Part shown: positions 52,299 through 61,901 of the stretch, piece after piece | Layout: every line of letters starts with the position of its first letter | Numbering within the stretch: position 1 is the stretch's first letter | Translations under genes and position numbers: made by a program | The notes under the pieces: generated by a model | What the model was told of the DNA's origin: nothing | Seen by the model: only the letters and a program-made list of their open reading frames with translations | Databases searched by the model: none | NCBI RefSeq assembly: GCF_014284155.1 | Contig: NZ_JACOFZ010000003.1 | Span: 248,001-312,000, forward strand | DNA length: 64,000 nt | Direction of reading: 5' to 3' | Source: Affinundibacterium nitidum | Lineage (GTDB): Bacteria > Pseudomonadota > Gammaproteobacteria > Burkholderiales > Burkholderiaceae_D

Positions 52299-52835
52299 AT
52301 GAGCCGCATCAACCTCGTCACTAACGAAACAGCAACAACCGAACAATTGGAACTGTTCAACGCCATCCAATCGCAATTGGGCGTTGTTCCTAACTTCTTG
52401 AAAATCTTCGCTAACTCGCCAGCGGCATTGCGCTCTTTCTTGGGCTTTTACAGCATTGCACACGAAGGCACGCTCGATGGTTTGACACGCGAACGTATCG
52501 CGCTCGCCGTCGCTCAACAAAATTCTTGCGAATACTGCGTATCTGCGCACACAGCGCTCGGCGAAAAAGCGGGCTTGAGCACAGATGAAATCACTGCCAA
52601 CCGTGCCGGCTCTAGCCAAGACGCGAAAGCGGCGATTGCGGTGAAGTTGGCGCGTTCTATCGCCGAACACAAAGGCGAAATCGCGACTGCTGAATTAATC
52701 GAAGCACGCAATGCTGGCTTTAGCGATAGCGACATCGTTGAAATCATCACGCACGTTGGTTTGAACTACTTGACGAACATCTTGGGCAAAGCGAGCCGTG
52801 TGGAAATCGACTTCCCAAAGGTGAGCTTGAACTAA
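52299..52835 (+). CDS. AhpD-like carboxymuconolactone decarboxylase-family peroxidase
   Basis: 178 residues, with AhpD-type catalytic motif NSCEYCVSAH: C77, C80 and H84. Helical all-alpha fold (DGLTRERIALAVAQQ). Proteins of this type reduce alkyl hydroperoxides with thiol cofactors. It is the first gene of a plus-strand cluster (YHS protein, PNPOx/ferredoxin fusion, DUF1348 protein), suggesting a redox or xenobiotic-response operon. Confidence 0.88.
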   Translation: MSRINLVTNETATTEQLELFNAIQSQLGVVPNFLKIFANSPAALRSFLGFYSIAHEGTLDGLTRERIALAVAQQNSCEYCVSAHTALGEKAGLSTDEITANRAGSSQDAKAAIAVKLARSIAEHKGEIATAELIEARNAGFSDSDIVEIITHVGLNYLTNILGKASRVEIDFPKVSLN

Positions 52836-52938
52836 TTTCGCCTAGCGCCCAGACAGATTCTTGCAACTGGATGGGCGTCGATTTGCATATCAGTTACCAC
52901 CTTATTTGATCACGATCTCTTTTTATCAAGGACTTATC

Positions 52939-53442
52939 ATGTTGCACTCTACTTTACGTCGTACTTTCATCGCTGCTAGCTTGCTCGGCGCCGTTGCTTT
53001 CTCCGCCGCTTTGCCTGCACCAGCACACGCACAAGATCAAAACTCTACTGCCGCTGTCAATGTTGATACAGCAGGCGTAGCACTGCACGGTTATGACCCA
53101 GTGGCTTATTTCACCTTGAAGACCCCAACTTTGGGTAAAGCGATGTACACCCATAGCTTTGATGGCGCGACCTATCGCTTCGCATCTAAAGAGCATTTAG
53201 AAAAATTCAAAGCAAATCCAGCGATGTACGCACCGCAATTTGGTGGCTTCTGCGCGATGGGCGTGGTCTTGGAAAAAAAGCTCGATGGCGACCCACAAGC
53301 GTGGCGCGTAGTCGACAACAAACTGTACTTGAACGTCAACAAAGACATTCAAAAGAAATGGTTAGAAGATGTTCTGGGAAATATTTCCAAAGCCGGAAAA
53401 ACTTGGTCTGAAATCAAAAACAAAGCGCCGAAAGATTTGTAA
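52939..53442 (+). CDS. Exported YHS-domain protein
   Basis: 167 residues from ATG at 52939; the upstream frame has no site. Signal peptide (FIAASLLGAVAFSAALPAPAHAQ). YHS domain: GVALHGYDPVAYFTLKTP ... HSFDGATYRFASKEHLEKFKANPAMYAPQFGGFCAMGV, a metal-binding-like module seen in copper and other metal proteins. Follows the AhpD-like gene on the same strand. Probably periplasmic. Confidence 0.85.
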   Translation: MLHSTLRRTFIAASLLGAVAFSAALPAPAHAQDQNSTAAVNVDTAGVALHGYDPVAYFTLKTPTLGKAMYTHSFDGATYRFASKEHLEKFKANPAMYAPQFGGFCAMGVVLEKKLDGDPQAWRVVDNKLYLNVNKDIQKKWLEDVLGNISKAGKTWSEIKNKAPKDL

Positions 53443-53554
53443 TTGATTAAAAGAATTGTCCTGTTTCGAGACTGCTTATCAATGCTCATGCGAGCACAAC
53501 GCTGCTGAATACTATGCATTAAGTCTAATTTCATCGCTATATCTGGAATAACCC

Positions 53555-54241
53555 ATGCCACGCGCTTTTTCCAAAATTAGTTTCACCCCGAGCGTGAAAG
53601 CCGCTCAGAGTCTGTATCGCAGCCGCGAAGCGAATCTGGGCTTTGAGCTGGCCGACGATGATCGCAGTGAAATCACCGAGCGCGAGGCGCAATTCATTGA
53701 GGCGCGCGATAGCTTTTATCAAGCGACCGTGAATCAAGATGGCTGGCCTTATGTGCAGCACCGTGGTGGGCCAGTAGGCTTTTTAAAAGTCATCGATGCG
53801 CATACGATAGGCTTTGCTGACTTTAGTGGTAACCGCCAGTATCTGAGCGTGGGTAACTTGTTCGCCAATGATCGTATCTCTCTGATACTGATGGATTACA
53901 AAGAGAAACGCCGCCTCAAAATCTGGGGCCGTGTGCAGATCGTGCATGAACGCGAAGCACCGGACGTCATCGCCAAACTCGAAATGCCGGCCTACCGTGC
54001 ACGTATCGAACGTGCTTTTATCATTCGCGTGGAAGCCTGGGATTGGAATTGCCCTCAGCATATTACGGCACGTTACACCGACGCTGATATCGAACAACTG
54101 GTAGCGCCCTTACAAGCGCAATTGGCTGAACTGCAAAAGACGCAGACGCAGGCACAAACACGATCACAAACAGCGGCAAACCCGATACCGAAAGAGCTGG
54201 GGCAAGGTGAATTGTCACTCGTCGTCAGTGGTGTACGCTAA
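53555..54241 (+). CDS. Pyridoxamine 5'-phosphate oxidase-like domain (N-terminal half of an interrupted fusion)
   Basis: 228 residues ending at an in-frame TAA (54239-54241). Residues about 35-180 are the flavin-binding PNPOx-like split barrel (DSFYQATVNQDGWPYVQHRGGPVGFLKVID; RLKIWGRVQIVHE). After a Gln-rich linker it ends LSLVVSGVR, the usual start of the FAD-binding reductase domain. The following frame continues LTPRIRAIELRDIDG without shift. The family is a single PNPOx-FAD reductase-2Fe-2S protein of about 530 residues. Confidence 0.85.
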   Translation: MPRAFSKISFTPSVKAAQSLYRSREANLGFELADDDRSEITEREAQFIEARDSFYQATVNQDGWPYVQHRGGPVGFLKVIDAHTIGFADFSGNRQYLSVGNLFANDRISLILMDYKEKRRLKIWGRVQIVHEREAPDVIAKLEMPAYRARIERAFIIRVEAWDWNCPQHITARYTDADIEQLVAPLQAQLAELQKTQTQAQTRSQTAANPIPKELGQGELSLVVSGVR

Positions 54242-55153
54242 CTCACGCCGCGCATCCGCGCGATCGAACTGCGCGATATTGATGGCCAAGATTTGCCTGT
54301 GGTGGCAGCCGGTGCGCATTTAGCACTGCCGGTTATTCTCGCCAATGGCAAAGCCGCTGTGCGTCATTATTCCATCGCATCGAACCCTGCTCGGCGCGAT
54401 ATCTATGAGATTGCGGTGTTACACGAAGCGCAGGGTGCAGGTGGCTCGGGCTTTGTACATGGGGCTTACCAGATTGGGACTGTCATTCATTGCGATCTGC
54501 CTAAGCAGTATTTTTCTTTGCGTGATGGCAGTAAGGCCGCTCTCTTGATTGCGGGTGGCATCGGCATTACGGCGATTAAGCCTATGGCACAACGCTTGAA
54601 AGCACAGGGCACGGCATTCCAGTTGCACTATGCAGCGAGCAATCGTCAACACATGGCGTATGGCGATCGTTTGCGGCGCGACCTCGGTGAGCAAGTGCTG
54701 TGTTATTTTTCAGATCAAGGCCAACGCCTCGATTTAGAGACGCTTCTCACCAATACGGCCCGCGACACCGACATCTATGTTTGCGGACCGACACGCATGT
54801 TAGAGCAAGTACAGAGCATCGCGGCTCGTCTAGGTTTCGCCAAAGATCGCGTACATGTTGAAGCATTCGGTGTAGCACCAAAAGCCAATGACCGCGCCTT
54901 TCGCGTGACGCTGCATCGATCACAAAAAACGATAGAAGTGGCGGCGGACCAAAGCGTGTTACAGGTATTAGATGCAGCGAACATTCCTGCGGCATCGGCT
55001 TGTGGCACAGGCCAATGTGGCACATGTGCGGTGAAACTACTCGCGGGTGCAGCAGACCATCGGGATCAGGTTTTAAGCGAAGCGCAGAAGGAAGGTATGT
55101 TCTGCCCTTGCGTCTCTCGCGCTGCCGATTCACACATTACGCTTGATCTCTAA
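54242..55153 (+). pseudogene. FAD-binding oxidoreductase and 2Fe-2S ferredoxin part of the interrupted fusion
   Basis: Same frame as the upstream half; only the TAA separates them. It encodes the flavin domain (LPVVAAGAHLALPVIL, RHYSIASNP), the NAD(P) domain (LLIAGGIGITAIKPMAQRL, DIYVCGPTRMLEQV) and a C-terminal plant-type ferredoxin with SACGTGQCGTCA (three Cys) plus the fourth in GMFCPC. A TTG at 54293 could start a separate protein, but this truncates the flavin domain. More likely a CAA/CAG-to-TAA nonsense change. Confidence 0.8.
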
Positions 55154-55175
55154 ACCATCAATACCAGGAGCGACA

Positions 55176-55661
55176 ATGATCAATATAAAACCGGCGCCGC
55201 AACGCCCACCTTTACCGCCATTCAATCTAGACAGCGCAACACAAAAAGTGAGGCTCGCTGAAGACGGCTGGAATACGCGCGACCCTCAACAGGTGGCCCT
55301 GGTCTATACCGAAGACAGCCAATGGCGCAACCGCCATGAATTCCCTCGCGGCCGAGCGGAGATCATCGCCTTCTTAGAGCACAAGTGGCAACGCGAACAC
55401 GAGTATCGCCTGATCAAAGAAATCTGGGCCCATGACAGCCACCGCATTGCTGTGCGTTTCGCCTACGAATGGCACGACGACCACGGTCAATGGTATCGCT
55501 CTTACGGCAACGAGAATTGGGAGTTTGACGACAATGGTCTAATGCAGAAACGCTATGCCAGTATCAATGATCTCGCGATCGACGCTTCGCGGCGATTGTT
55601 CTATTGGCCGCAGGGACGACGCCCTGATGACCATCCGGGTTTGTCGGAGCTTGGGTTATAG
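55176..55661 (+). CDS. DUF1348 (NTF2-like) protein
   Basis: 161 residues from ATG at 55176 with GGAG in front. The sequence ([50 protein letters not shown]) is the DUF1348 NTF2-like fold. Often next to oxidoreductases; the precise role is unknown. Overlaps the interrupted fusion's end by no more than a few bases of leader, so probably cotranscribed. Confidence 0.88.
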   Translation: MINIKPAPQRPPLPPFNLDSATQKVRLAEDGWNTRDPQQVALVYTEDSQWRNRHEFPRGRAEIIAFLEHKWQREHEYRLIKEIWAHDSHRIAVRFAYEWHDDHGQWYRSYGNENWEFDDNGLMQKRYASINDLAIDASRRLFYWPQGRRPDDHPGLSELGL

Positions 55662-55831
55662 GAAGGGATTTTGCACGAGGTGGGAGGGATCGGTGCACCA
55701 CAACTTCCGCGCTAGGCTCATTCAATTGATTGCAGGCTTGCGACGACACGTCGCGCATCGTGCCGAGCGCACTTGAGATACACTAGTCTTTCACGCGATA
55801 ACATTTCGTTTCGAACTTGAGGGGCTCATTC

Positions 55832-56239
55832 ATGACCAGCGGATACTCAGGAACACCACTCGCCAAAAAACTCGGCATCAAGGAAGGCAGCACGGTGTAC
55901 ACCATTGACGCACCTGCAAACTACCATGAGCTACTTGCACCCTTGCCAGAAGACGTGCAATTTGTCGCTAGACTCACGGCATCAACTGAAGTGATTCATT
56001 TGTTCGTCGACAAAAAACAAACGCTACAAAAAACACTCAAGAGCCTTCGAGACAAGATGCCAGTGGACGCCATGATTTGGGTTTCGTGGCCGAAGAAGGC
56101 ATCAAAAGTGCCGACCGATGTCACCGAAGATGTGATTCGCGAAGTCGCTTTGCCGCTGGGCTTGGTTGATATCAAGGTGTGCGCGGTGAGCGAAGTGTGG
56201 TCTGGGTTGAAGTTAGTGGTGCGTAAGGAGTTGCGGTAA
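55832..56239 (+). CDS. DUF3052 protein
   Basis: 135 residues from ATG at 55832. Typical opening GYSGTPLAKKLGIKEGSTVYTIDAP and the DAMIWVSWPKKASKVPTDVTEDVIREVALPLGLVDIKVCAV core of DUF3052. Function unknown. Confidence 0.88.
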   Translation: MTSGYSGTPLAKKLGIKEGSTVYTIDAPANYHELLAPLPEDVQFVARLTASTEVIHLFVDKKQTLQKTLKSLRDKMPVDAMIWVSWPKKASKVPTDVTEDVIREVALPLGLVDIKVCAVSEVWSGLKLVVRKELR

Positions 56240-56261
56240 CAGGAGTTGCGGCAATACAGGC

Positions 56262-56291
56262 GTACGATTACGCTTTGCTAATCGTACCTAC
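56262..56291 (-). repeat. REP-like palindrome, copy 5
   Basis: GTAG plus arms GTACGATTA/TAATCGTAC, between two convergent genes. Confidence 0.75.
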
Positions 56292-56310
56292 AGCACTGAA
56301 CGCTAGCGAC

Positions 56311-56733
56311 TCAATTCTTTTTTCCAAATTTGACGGCGAATTTACCCGCGATAAATGCCATCGGTAGATATGCAGCAATCACATCCAAGGCATTAAACCA
56401 AACGGGGCCTGGCAGGAGAAAGATATTCGCGACGCCACCGGCTAAAAACAAACAGCCTATACCATAAGCAAATCGCATTTTATGCTGCGCTACGATCAAA
56501 GCCGCAACAAACGCACCGACTAAAGTTCCCACGGCGTGAGCGAGAAATGGAAAAATGAAGTGCTTTGGTTCGAACAGATGAAGCGAAGCTTTGAGACCTT
56601 CGAGCGTGGTGACGACCGCACCTTCAGGTGGCGGGATCAGTGACGGGCCGATGGTCACCAAACACATGTTTGCCACACTTCCCAGTACCGCCCCGACAAT
56701 CACGGCCAGTATGTTTCTCAAGATTGGATGCAT
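56311..56733 (-). CDS. Membrane protein, four helices
   Basis: 140 residues with four hydrophobic helices (about 5-28, 58-82, 88-108, 112-132) and a Lys-rich end (FGKKN). No family recognised. It faces the DUF3052 gene tail to tail with a REP between. Confidence 0.6.
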   Translation of the reverse strand: MHPILRNILAVIVGAVLGSVANMCLVTIGPSLIPPPEGAVVTTLEGLKASLHLFEPKHFIFPFLAHAVGTLVGAFVAALIVAQHKMRFAYGIGCLFLAGGVANIFLLPGPVWFNALDVIAAYLPMAFIAGKFAVKFGKKN

Positions 56734-56879
56734 TTGACATTCCTCCCCATAATTGGATGTTCTCGATTAATTCATGCGACCTGTGAACCGACTGATGGCT
56801 TGACTTCACTATGCCATGTTTTGGCGATATTAAAAATCAAGAAAATAAGCATTTCAAGACAAAACAAGAACGCTATTGA

Positions 56880-56975
56880 TCACAAAGCCTTCAACATCAC
56901 CAAATCCTGCTCCACCTTAGTCCCAAAGTGATACTCCAAAAAGCCCATTTCTTCGAAACCAACTTTGAAACAGCA
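56880..56975 (-). pseudogene. Fragment of the GNAT acetyltransferase 3' end
   Basis: Encodes about 30 residues matching the C-terminus of the GNAT gene at 60815 (KVGFEEMGFLEYHFGTKVEQDLVML against KVGFEEVGLMEYHFGTKVEQDLVLL). It has no start and lies on the other side of the DUF4214 lipoprotein gene. A duplication or insertion remnant. Confidence 0.8.
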
Positions 56976-56990
56976 AGCCTCAACCCATGC

Positions 56991-57020
56991 GTACGATTAC
57001 GCGTTGCTAATCGTACCTAC
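56991..57020 (-). repeat. REP-like palindrome, copy 6
   Basis: GTAG plus arms GTACGATTA/TAATCGTAC. It lies right beside the GNAT fragment. Confidence 0.75.
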
Positions 57021-57238
57021 TGAGCTTCTTTTTTCAAAAGCTCACTTGGGCCAAAGTTCCTCGATATTTTGCCATTTCACCTTTTTCGATCTTTGCTATG
57101 AAGTACAAAGTTGAGCGCGGATCGAGAGCTGTAAAATGCAGACATTTCGTTGTAAAGGAAATGGCACCGCACACATTGCATGAGAATGGATATGAGTTTG
57201 GCGCACGAAGGAAGCGACTAATCGCCACTTCCGCCTTT

Positions 57239-60200
57239 TTACTTGATTGTCTGCCGATAAGTCTTTCGTTCTCTATCCTTATAGCGGGCATACGAAGTCT
57301 CGCCCAACAGTGACTCTCCCCGCAGACCTACTGGCGGAGCAGCTTGATTCGTATTTGAGCCTAGACCAGTCGAGGGAGATGCTTCCCAATTGAGCTCCCC
57401 TCTTAGAGCTGCGGTTCTATACTCACAATGCTGTTCAAAGCGAGCATGGATACTTGTCAGCTTGTTTTCAACATAAGTTACTTTATCAATTGCAAACCAC
57501 CCGATCGATACGTTGCATGCGCTACCGTTTGCAGTCCATGTTAGACCACCAAAAGCAAAGTTCTGGAATGGGTATCGCATCGTTCTATCGTAAAAACCGA
57601 CCTGAAATTGTTTCACGCCCACCATCGCTTGAAATGCGCCATTCCAACTTCCAACTTGTCCATTACTCGATTGCGCCCAGATTTGGAAGAAAGCATCATC
57701 AGTTCGAATAGGGGTGGTTGAAGTCAAGAATGTAGTATCCGTTGAAGTCATTAGCGCAGTTATTCCAGATTGTCGATTGCCGACAAGGTCATCAGGTTCA
57801 GAACTAATGTAAAGATAATTACCACCTGAGGGTAAAGATTCTTTCGGTGCACGCCACAGGTTTGATGGAATAGGAGAGGTCGGTCCGGCCGGCTTACGCA
57901 GGTCACTCGCGGACCAATGGATTTCGCCACGCAATGCGCCGGGTTCGTTCTCACAATGTTGCTCAAAGCGGAGATCAATTTCGGTGAGTTGTCCACTGAC
58001 ATAAGTCACTTTATCAACAATGACTCCCGAGGTCGCATTATTGCATCCATGCCCGTTCCCCCCAAGGTTAAAACTTCCCTTCGCTGGATTACCATAGGGC
58101 AAATTATCAAGCCCAGCATAATATCCAACCTGGATCTGTTTCAGGTTGTCCATCGTCACAAATCGCCCGTTCCAACTCTCATCGCCGTTCATCCTAAATT
58201 CAATCGCGTTCCCATCCCCTTGAACGACAGAAATGCTATCCAACGGCGTATATAAATACGAATCTTGGTCACCAACAAAGTCACTTCGATCACTCTCTAA
58301 ATAAATGTAGTTCCCAATAGATGGGGTGCGTCCAGATTTTGGACGCCAGAAGGTATTTGGTGCAGGTAACACTGGTCCTGCAAAATTGTTGGTTTGTTCC
58401 GCTCGCCAATGGAGCTGTCCGTGTAGAAAGCCCAACGCATTCAGTCCCAGTTGCTCAAACCTGAGATCCACGGCAACCAACTTCCCTCCCACGTAGCTGA
58501 CGTGATCAATCACTAACCATCCACGGGGATCATTGTTCGAGTAACCATCTCCCGAAATCGACAGAGATCCATCGACTCCTACGCTGCTTGGGTATCCACT
58601 CATATTTGGGTATTCCCCACGCACAAATTGGTTTTGTCCCGATCGAGCAATAAAATTACCCCTCCAGTTGTGCACACCACGAACCTCAAAGATCAGGGTG
58701 TTATCTTGAACGTATGCTTCAACCTTCGCTGTTGAACTCGTTTGCAGAAATGCCATTCCCTTAGCTATTGATTCACCGAGATCACTTTGGATGTAAAGAT
58801 AGTTCCCTTGGTTGGGTATCTCGTTCGAAGGTGGTCGCCATGAACCAACGGCAGACGTGCTCGTGATAGGAGAAAGCTGAGATGTATCTGGCTTTACCCA
58901 ATGAATGACGCCATGCAGAGCAGCTGCACGATCCTCACAATGTTGTTCAAAACGTAGATCGAAGGCGAGAGGGCTATCATATACATCAGTCTTCACATGA
59001 TCAATTGCAAACCATCCACTCGACTTACTACAACCCCGACCTTCACCTGTCCAACTCAATCCTCCTTTAACCACATTGTGAAATCGAGATCCTTTCGTTC
59101 CAGGATAGTAGCCAGCTGTTAGTTTGGGATTCGGCGTGTCCATGCCGCGAAGTTCCGCTGTCCATAGCTCGTTGCCTTTAACCGTGATCACAAGGTTAGA
59201 GACGCTTCCCTGAACTGATATCGACGTCGAGCGTTGATCGTAACGATAAGTTTTCCCTAATCCAACGTAGTCATTGTTCTCACTCTCAAAATAAGCATAA
59301 TTACCGATACTATTTGCTAAGTCACTCGGTGGTTTCCAGAGTGTCGCGGGAATAGGTAAGACCGGTGGAGGCGGCGTAGTCGAATCATCGGCATAAAATT
59401 TGATTTGACCATGTAGAGCCGCAGCCCCACCATTGCAGCGACGCTCAAAGCGCAAAGAAAATTCCGTCAGCCTTAAACCTGAGTATTTAATGTTATCGAT
59501 TGAAAACCACCCTTTAGAATTGAAGCAATACCGAGTTTCGCCATACCAAGCAACTGCACTCTGATTCCAAGGTAGGCCGCTATAGTAACTGTTAGCATCA
59601 GTAACGACACCGGGTTTCAATTCTGATTGTTCACTGCCCCCGGTTTGAAACACTCCAATCCATGTTTCATCACCTGAGACCCTGATAACCACTTTATTCT
59701 TCTCAGTGCTGACTTCAATTTTTGCATTAGTTTGGTCGTAAGCGTAGGCTTGTCCAGCACCTTGGAGATCGCCTGCATCGCTCTGCAATCGAATCGTTGT
59801 TCGCCTCAAATTAGGTGAAGTCGTCGATGCAGCCAAACGCAAATCGAGAGTACTTTCCGAACTTGATAATTTTCCTTTGGCTTGGGATATATCAAGAAAT
59901 GTAACTGCTGATGCTATCTCCATTCCTTTAGAAATCGACTCCTCAGCGGTGTTAAAGCTGAGTCCTTGTTGAATGGAAAAAAACGTAGCTATCTCAATCT
60001 TATTATCGATCAAATCAGCCACCCATCCATATTGGGAATCGCCTTTAAAACTGTGTGCTGAATTAAGAATAGTATTAATCAAGCTACTACGTGTTTGTGC
60101 GCCAATGCTACCAGCTGGCTTTGCAAGCGCTGAAGTCCAATAGTTCAGACCTTCTTGATCAACCTCACTCCGTCCTAATACATTTTTATAGATTATCCTC

Positions 60201-60721
60201 ACAAAATCTGCGTCACTCATTGAATCGGAGTAACCGGTAAGGTTCGAATACAGAATTGCAGCCTTGTAAAAATTATCGGCCAACTGTTCCAATGTCATCC
60301 CGCCCTTAATTTGATCAATCCAGTATGACATTCCGTCCGCGTCGGGCACGCGATTAAAGAACGCGATATACAGCTCGATCAGCGACTTCAGCTTTGCAGG
60401 GGGAATTAATGTTGATTTATCACCGACTAACAAATTAACCGTGACGTCGGCAAATCTCGCCCTTGTTTTCGGTAAATTGATCGTCGTGGTGCCGCCGCCG
60501 ATTCCTACATCAGTCACTACAAAGCCGGTAGCAGTGCGACTTATCGTGTAGTTTGAACGTATACCAGGAAATACCTCGGTCGTACTATCAAGTGATGGGC
60601 TCGGTGGCCCATTCATCGCTTTCTGTGCCTCTTTGCTGTCAGAGCCGCCACCACATCCACTGAGCAACATGGCTAAACTTATCGCTACGCCCACAAAGTA
60701 ATTTTTGAATTGATTTGTCAT
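57239..60721 (-). CDS. Large lipoprotein with DUF4214 domain and five internal repeats
   Basis: 1160 residues from ATG at 60719-60721. Lipobox LSGCGGG. Residues about 120-265 are DUF4214 (LIELYIAFFNRVPDADGMSYWIDQIKGGMTLEQLADNFY), a helical module found in surface and S-layer-like proteins. From about 320 to 1135 there are five 150-170-residue modules, each with a W-x-PP/PK start, IGNYAYFES-type strand, a Cys-linked GWFAIDHV-type strand, and an FEQHC...LHG.IHW ending. The module family is not known to me. Probably on the outer-membrane surface. Confidence 0.78.
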   Translation of the reverse strand: MTNQFKNYFVGVAISLAMLLSGCGGGSDSKEAQKAMNGPPSPSLDSTTEVFPGIRSNYTISRTATGFVVTDVGIGGGTTTINLPKTRARFADVTVNLLVGDKSTLIPPAKLKSLIELYIAFFNRVPDADGMSYWIDQIKGGMTLEQLADNFYKAAILYSNLTGYSDSMSDADFVRIIYKNVLGRSEVDQEGLNYWTSALAKPAGSIGAQTRSSLINTILNSAHSFKGDSQYGWVADLIDNKIEIATFFSIQQGLSFNTAEESISKGMEIASAVTFLDISQAKGKLSSSESTLDLRLAASTTSPNLRRTTIRLQSDAGDLQGAGQAYAYDQTNAKIEVSTEKNKVVIRVSGDETWIGVFQTGGSEQSELKPGVVTDANSYYSGLPWNQSAVAWYGETRYCFNSKGWFSIDNIKYSGLRLTEFSLRFERRCNGGAAALHGQIKFYADDSTTPPPPVLPIPATLWKPPSDLANSIGNYAYFESENNDYVGLGKTYRYDQRSTSISVQGSVSNLVITVKGNELWTAELRGMDTPNPKLTAGYYPGTKGSRFHNVVKGGLSWTGEGRGCSKSSGWFAIDHVKTDVYDSPLAFDLRFEQHCEDRAAALHGVIHWVKPDTSQLSPITSTSAVGSWRPPSNEIPNQGNYLYIQSDLGESIAKGMAFLQTSSTAKVEAYVQDNTLIFEVRGVHNWRGNFIARSGQNQFVRGEYPNMSGYPSSVGVDGSLSISGDGYSNNDPRGWLVIDHVSYVGGKLVAVDLRFEQLGLNALGFLHGQLHWRAEQTNNFAGPVLPAPNTFWRPKSGRTPSIGNYIYLESDRSDFVGDQDSYLYTPLDSISVVQGDGNAIEFRMNGDESWNGRFVTMDNLKQIQVGYYAGLDNLPYGNPAKGSFNLGGNGHGCNNATSGVIVDKVTYVSGQLTEIDLRFEQHCENEPGALRGEIHWSASDLRKPAGPTSPIPSNLWRAPKESLPSGGNYLYISSEPDDLVGNRQSGITALMTSTDTTFLTSTTPIRTDDAFFQIWAQSSNGQVGSWNGAFQAMVGVKQFQVGFYDRTMRYPFQNFAFGGLTWTANGSACNVSIGWFAIDKVTYVENKLTSIHARFEQHCEYRTAALRGELNWEASPSTGLGSNTNQAAPPVGLRGESLLGETSYARYKDRERKTYRQTIK

Positions 60722-60814
60722 AATGGCTTTACACTTACCGCTAACTGGAATGAATTGCACCGCTTGATTTCCACGAATTTCCAGACGAAAACGCGCTTGC
60801 TCAATAAAAATTTC

Positions 60815-61336
60815 TCACAAGCGCTTCAACAACACCAAATCCTGCTCGACCTTAGTCCCAAAGTGATACTCCATCAGACCGACTTCTTCAAATCCAACTT
60901 TCAAATAGTAGGCTTTGGCTCTTTGGTTGGGTGCCCACATGCTAAGCCATAGGTACTCGGCGCCGGAGTCGTGTGCGGCTTTTTCGATTTCTTGTAGTAG
61001 TGGGGTGGCAATGCCTTTGCCGTGCCATTCTTGTTTGACGTAATAGCGGTAAAGGCAAATCGTTTTTTCCACTTTGACGCAGTCGGGTGCGGGGCGTTGC
61101 ACGACTTCGGTGAAGGCGATTAACTCGTCTTGGTGGTAGACCAAGATCACAATGTAATTGGGGTCTTCGATTTCGCTTAACTGCTGAGCAACGCCGAAAG
61201 ATTTGTCGCAATGTAGGCGCACGTCTTCCGGGTCAGTGTAAGGCCCATAGGTATCGATGAAGGTTTGGCGCGCTAAGTCGGCCAGCGCGGCGGCGTCACT
61301 GGCTTGCGCGCGGCGGAAAGTCAAAGGAACTGTCAT
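60815..61336 (-). CDS. GNAT-family N-acetyltransferase
   Basis: 173 residues from the ATG at 61334-61336. Acetyl-CoA loop QEWHGKGIATPLL (Q/RxxGxG/A), preceding beta4 strand with RYYVKQEW, and final KAYYLKVGFEEVG. Acts on an amine of unknown identity. Its 3' end is repeated at 56880-56975. Confidence 0.88.
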   Translation of the reverse strand: MTVPLTFRRAQASDAAALADLARQTFIDTYGPYTDPEDVRLHCDKSFGVAQQLSEIEDPNYIVILVYHQDELIAFTEVVQRPAPDCVKVEKTICLYRYYVKQEWHGKGIATPLLQEIEKAAHDSGAEYLWLSMWAPNQRAKAYYLKVGFEEVGLMEYHFGTKVEQDLVLLKRL

Positions 61337-61449
61337 ACCAAGAAAATGCAAAAGTGAAGTATAAATGCGACTGAGGAAAGCGCATCTTACGCTAAGCTGT
61401 GGCGCGGGCGAAGTGGCATTTGCCAGCTTCGCCTAAATACAAAGTATAT

Positions 61450-61833
61450 TTATTCGGCAGACGTTTTGACCGAACATTTCATGTTGCGATCGAGTGGCCC
61501 AAAAACTTTTTGTGTGCCAGCGAAGCCGCCTACTTGGATGATGTAAATCGTTTTTTGGTCTGGGCTGACGTACAGCGTATGACGATAACCATCGCGGATA
61601 CGACCTGTTTCATTGAGTTGGAAAAAACTGCCCTTCTCTAGAATCGTTGGCTTGCCTTCGACCAAGGGCAAATCCTGCGTTAGACCTACTGCATTGACGC
61701 AATCTTTAAATTGCATCACTAACGGATTCTTATAATCCACCACTGGGGTAAATGCCGGCAAAGTAGTTTGTGCGATAGCTGTCATTGCCAATGGCCCTAA
61801 CATGGTCAGTACAGCGGCTTTAGAAATACTCAT
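61450..61833 (-). CDS. Secreted hypothetical protein
   Basis: 127 residues from ATG at 61831-61833. Signal peptide (AAVLTMLGPLAMTAIAQ). The mature part has two Cys (KDCVNAVG and MKCSVK) and a strand-rich core (TLYVSPDQKTIYIIQVGGFAG). Family unknown. Confidence 0.62.
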   Translation of the reverse strand: MSISKAAVLTMLGPLAMTAIAQTTLPAFTPVVDYKNPLVMQFKDCVNAVGLTQDLPLVEGKPTILEKGSFFQLNETGRIRDGYRHTLYVSPDQKTIYIIQVGGFAGTQKVFGPLDRNMKCSVKTSAE

Positions 61834-61901
61834 TTGTTCTCCCATTTCTTGATTTGCTTTTTGTCGCTATTTTTATCGAACACGGCTGGTTCGCAATCTG
61901 C

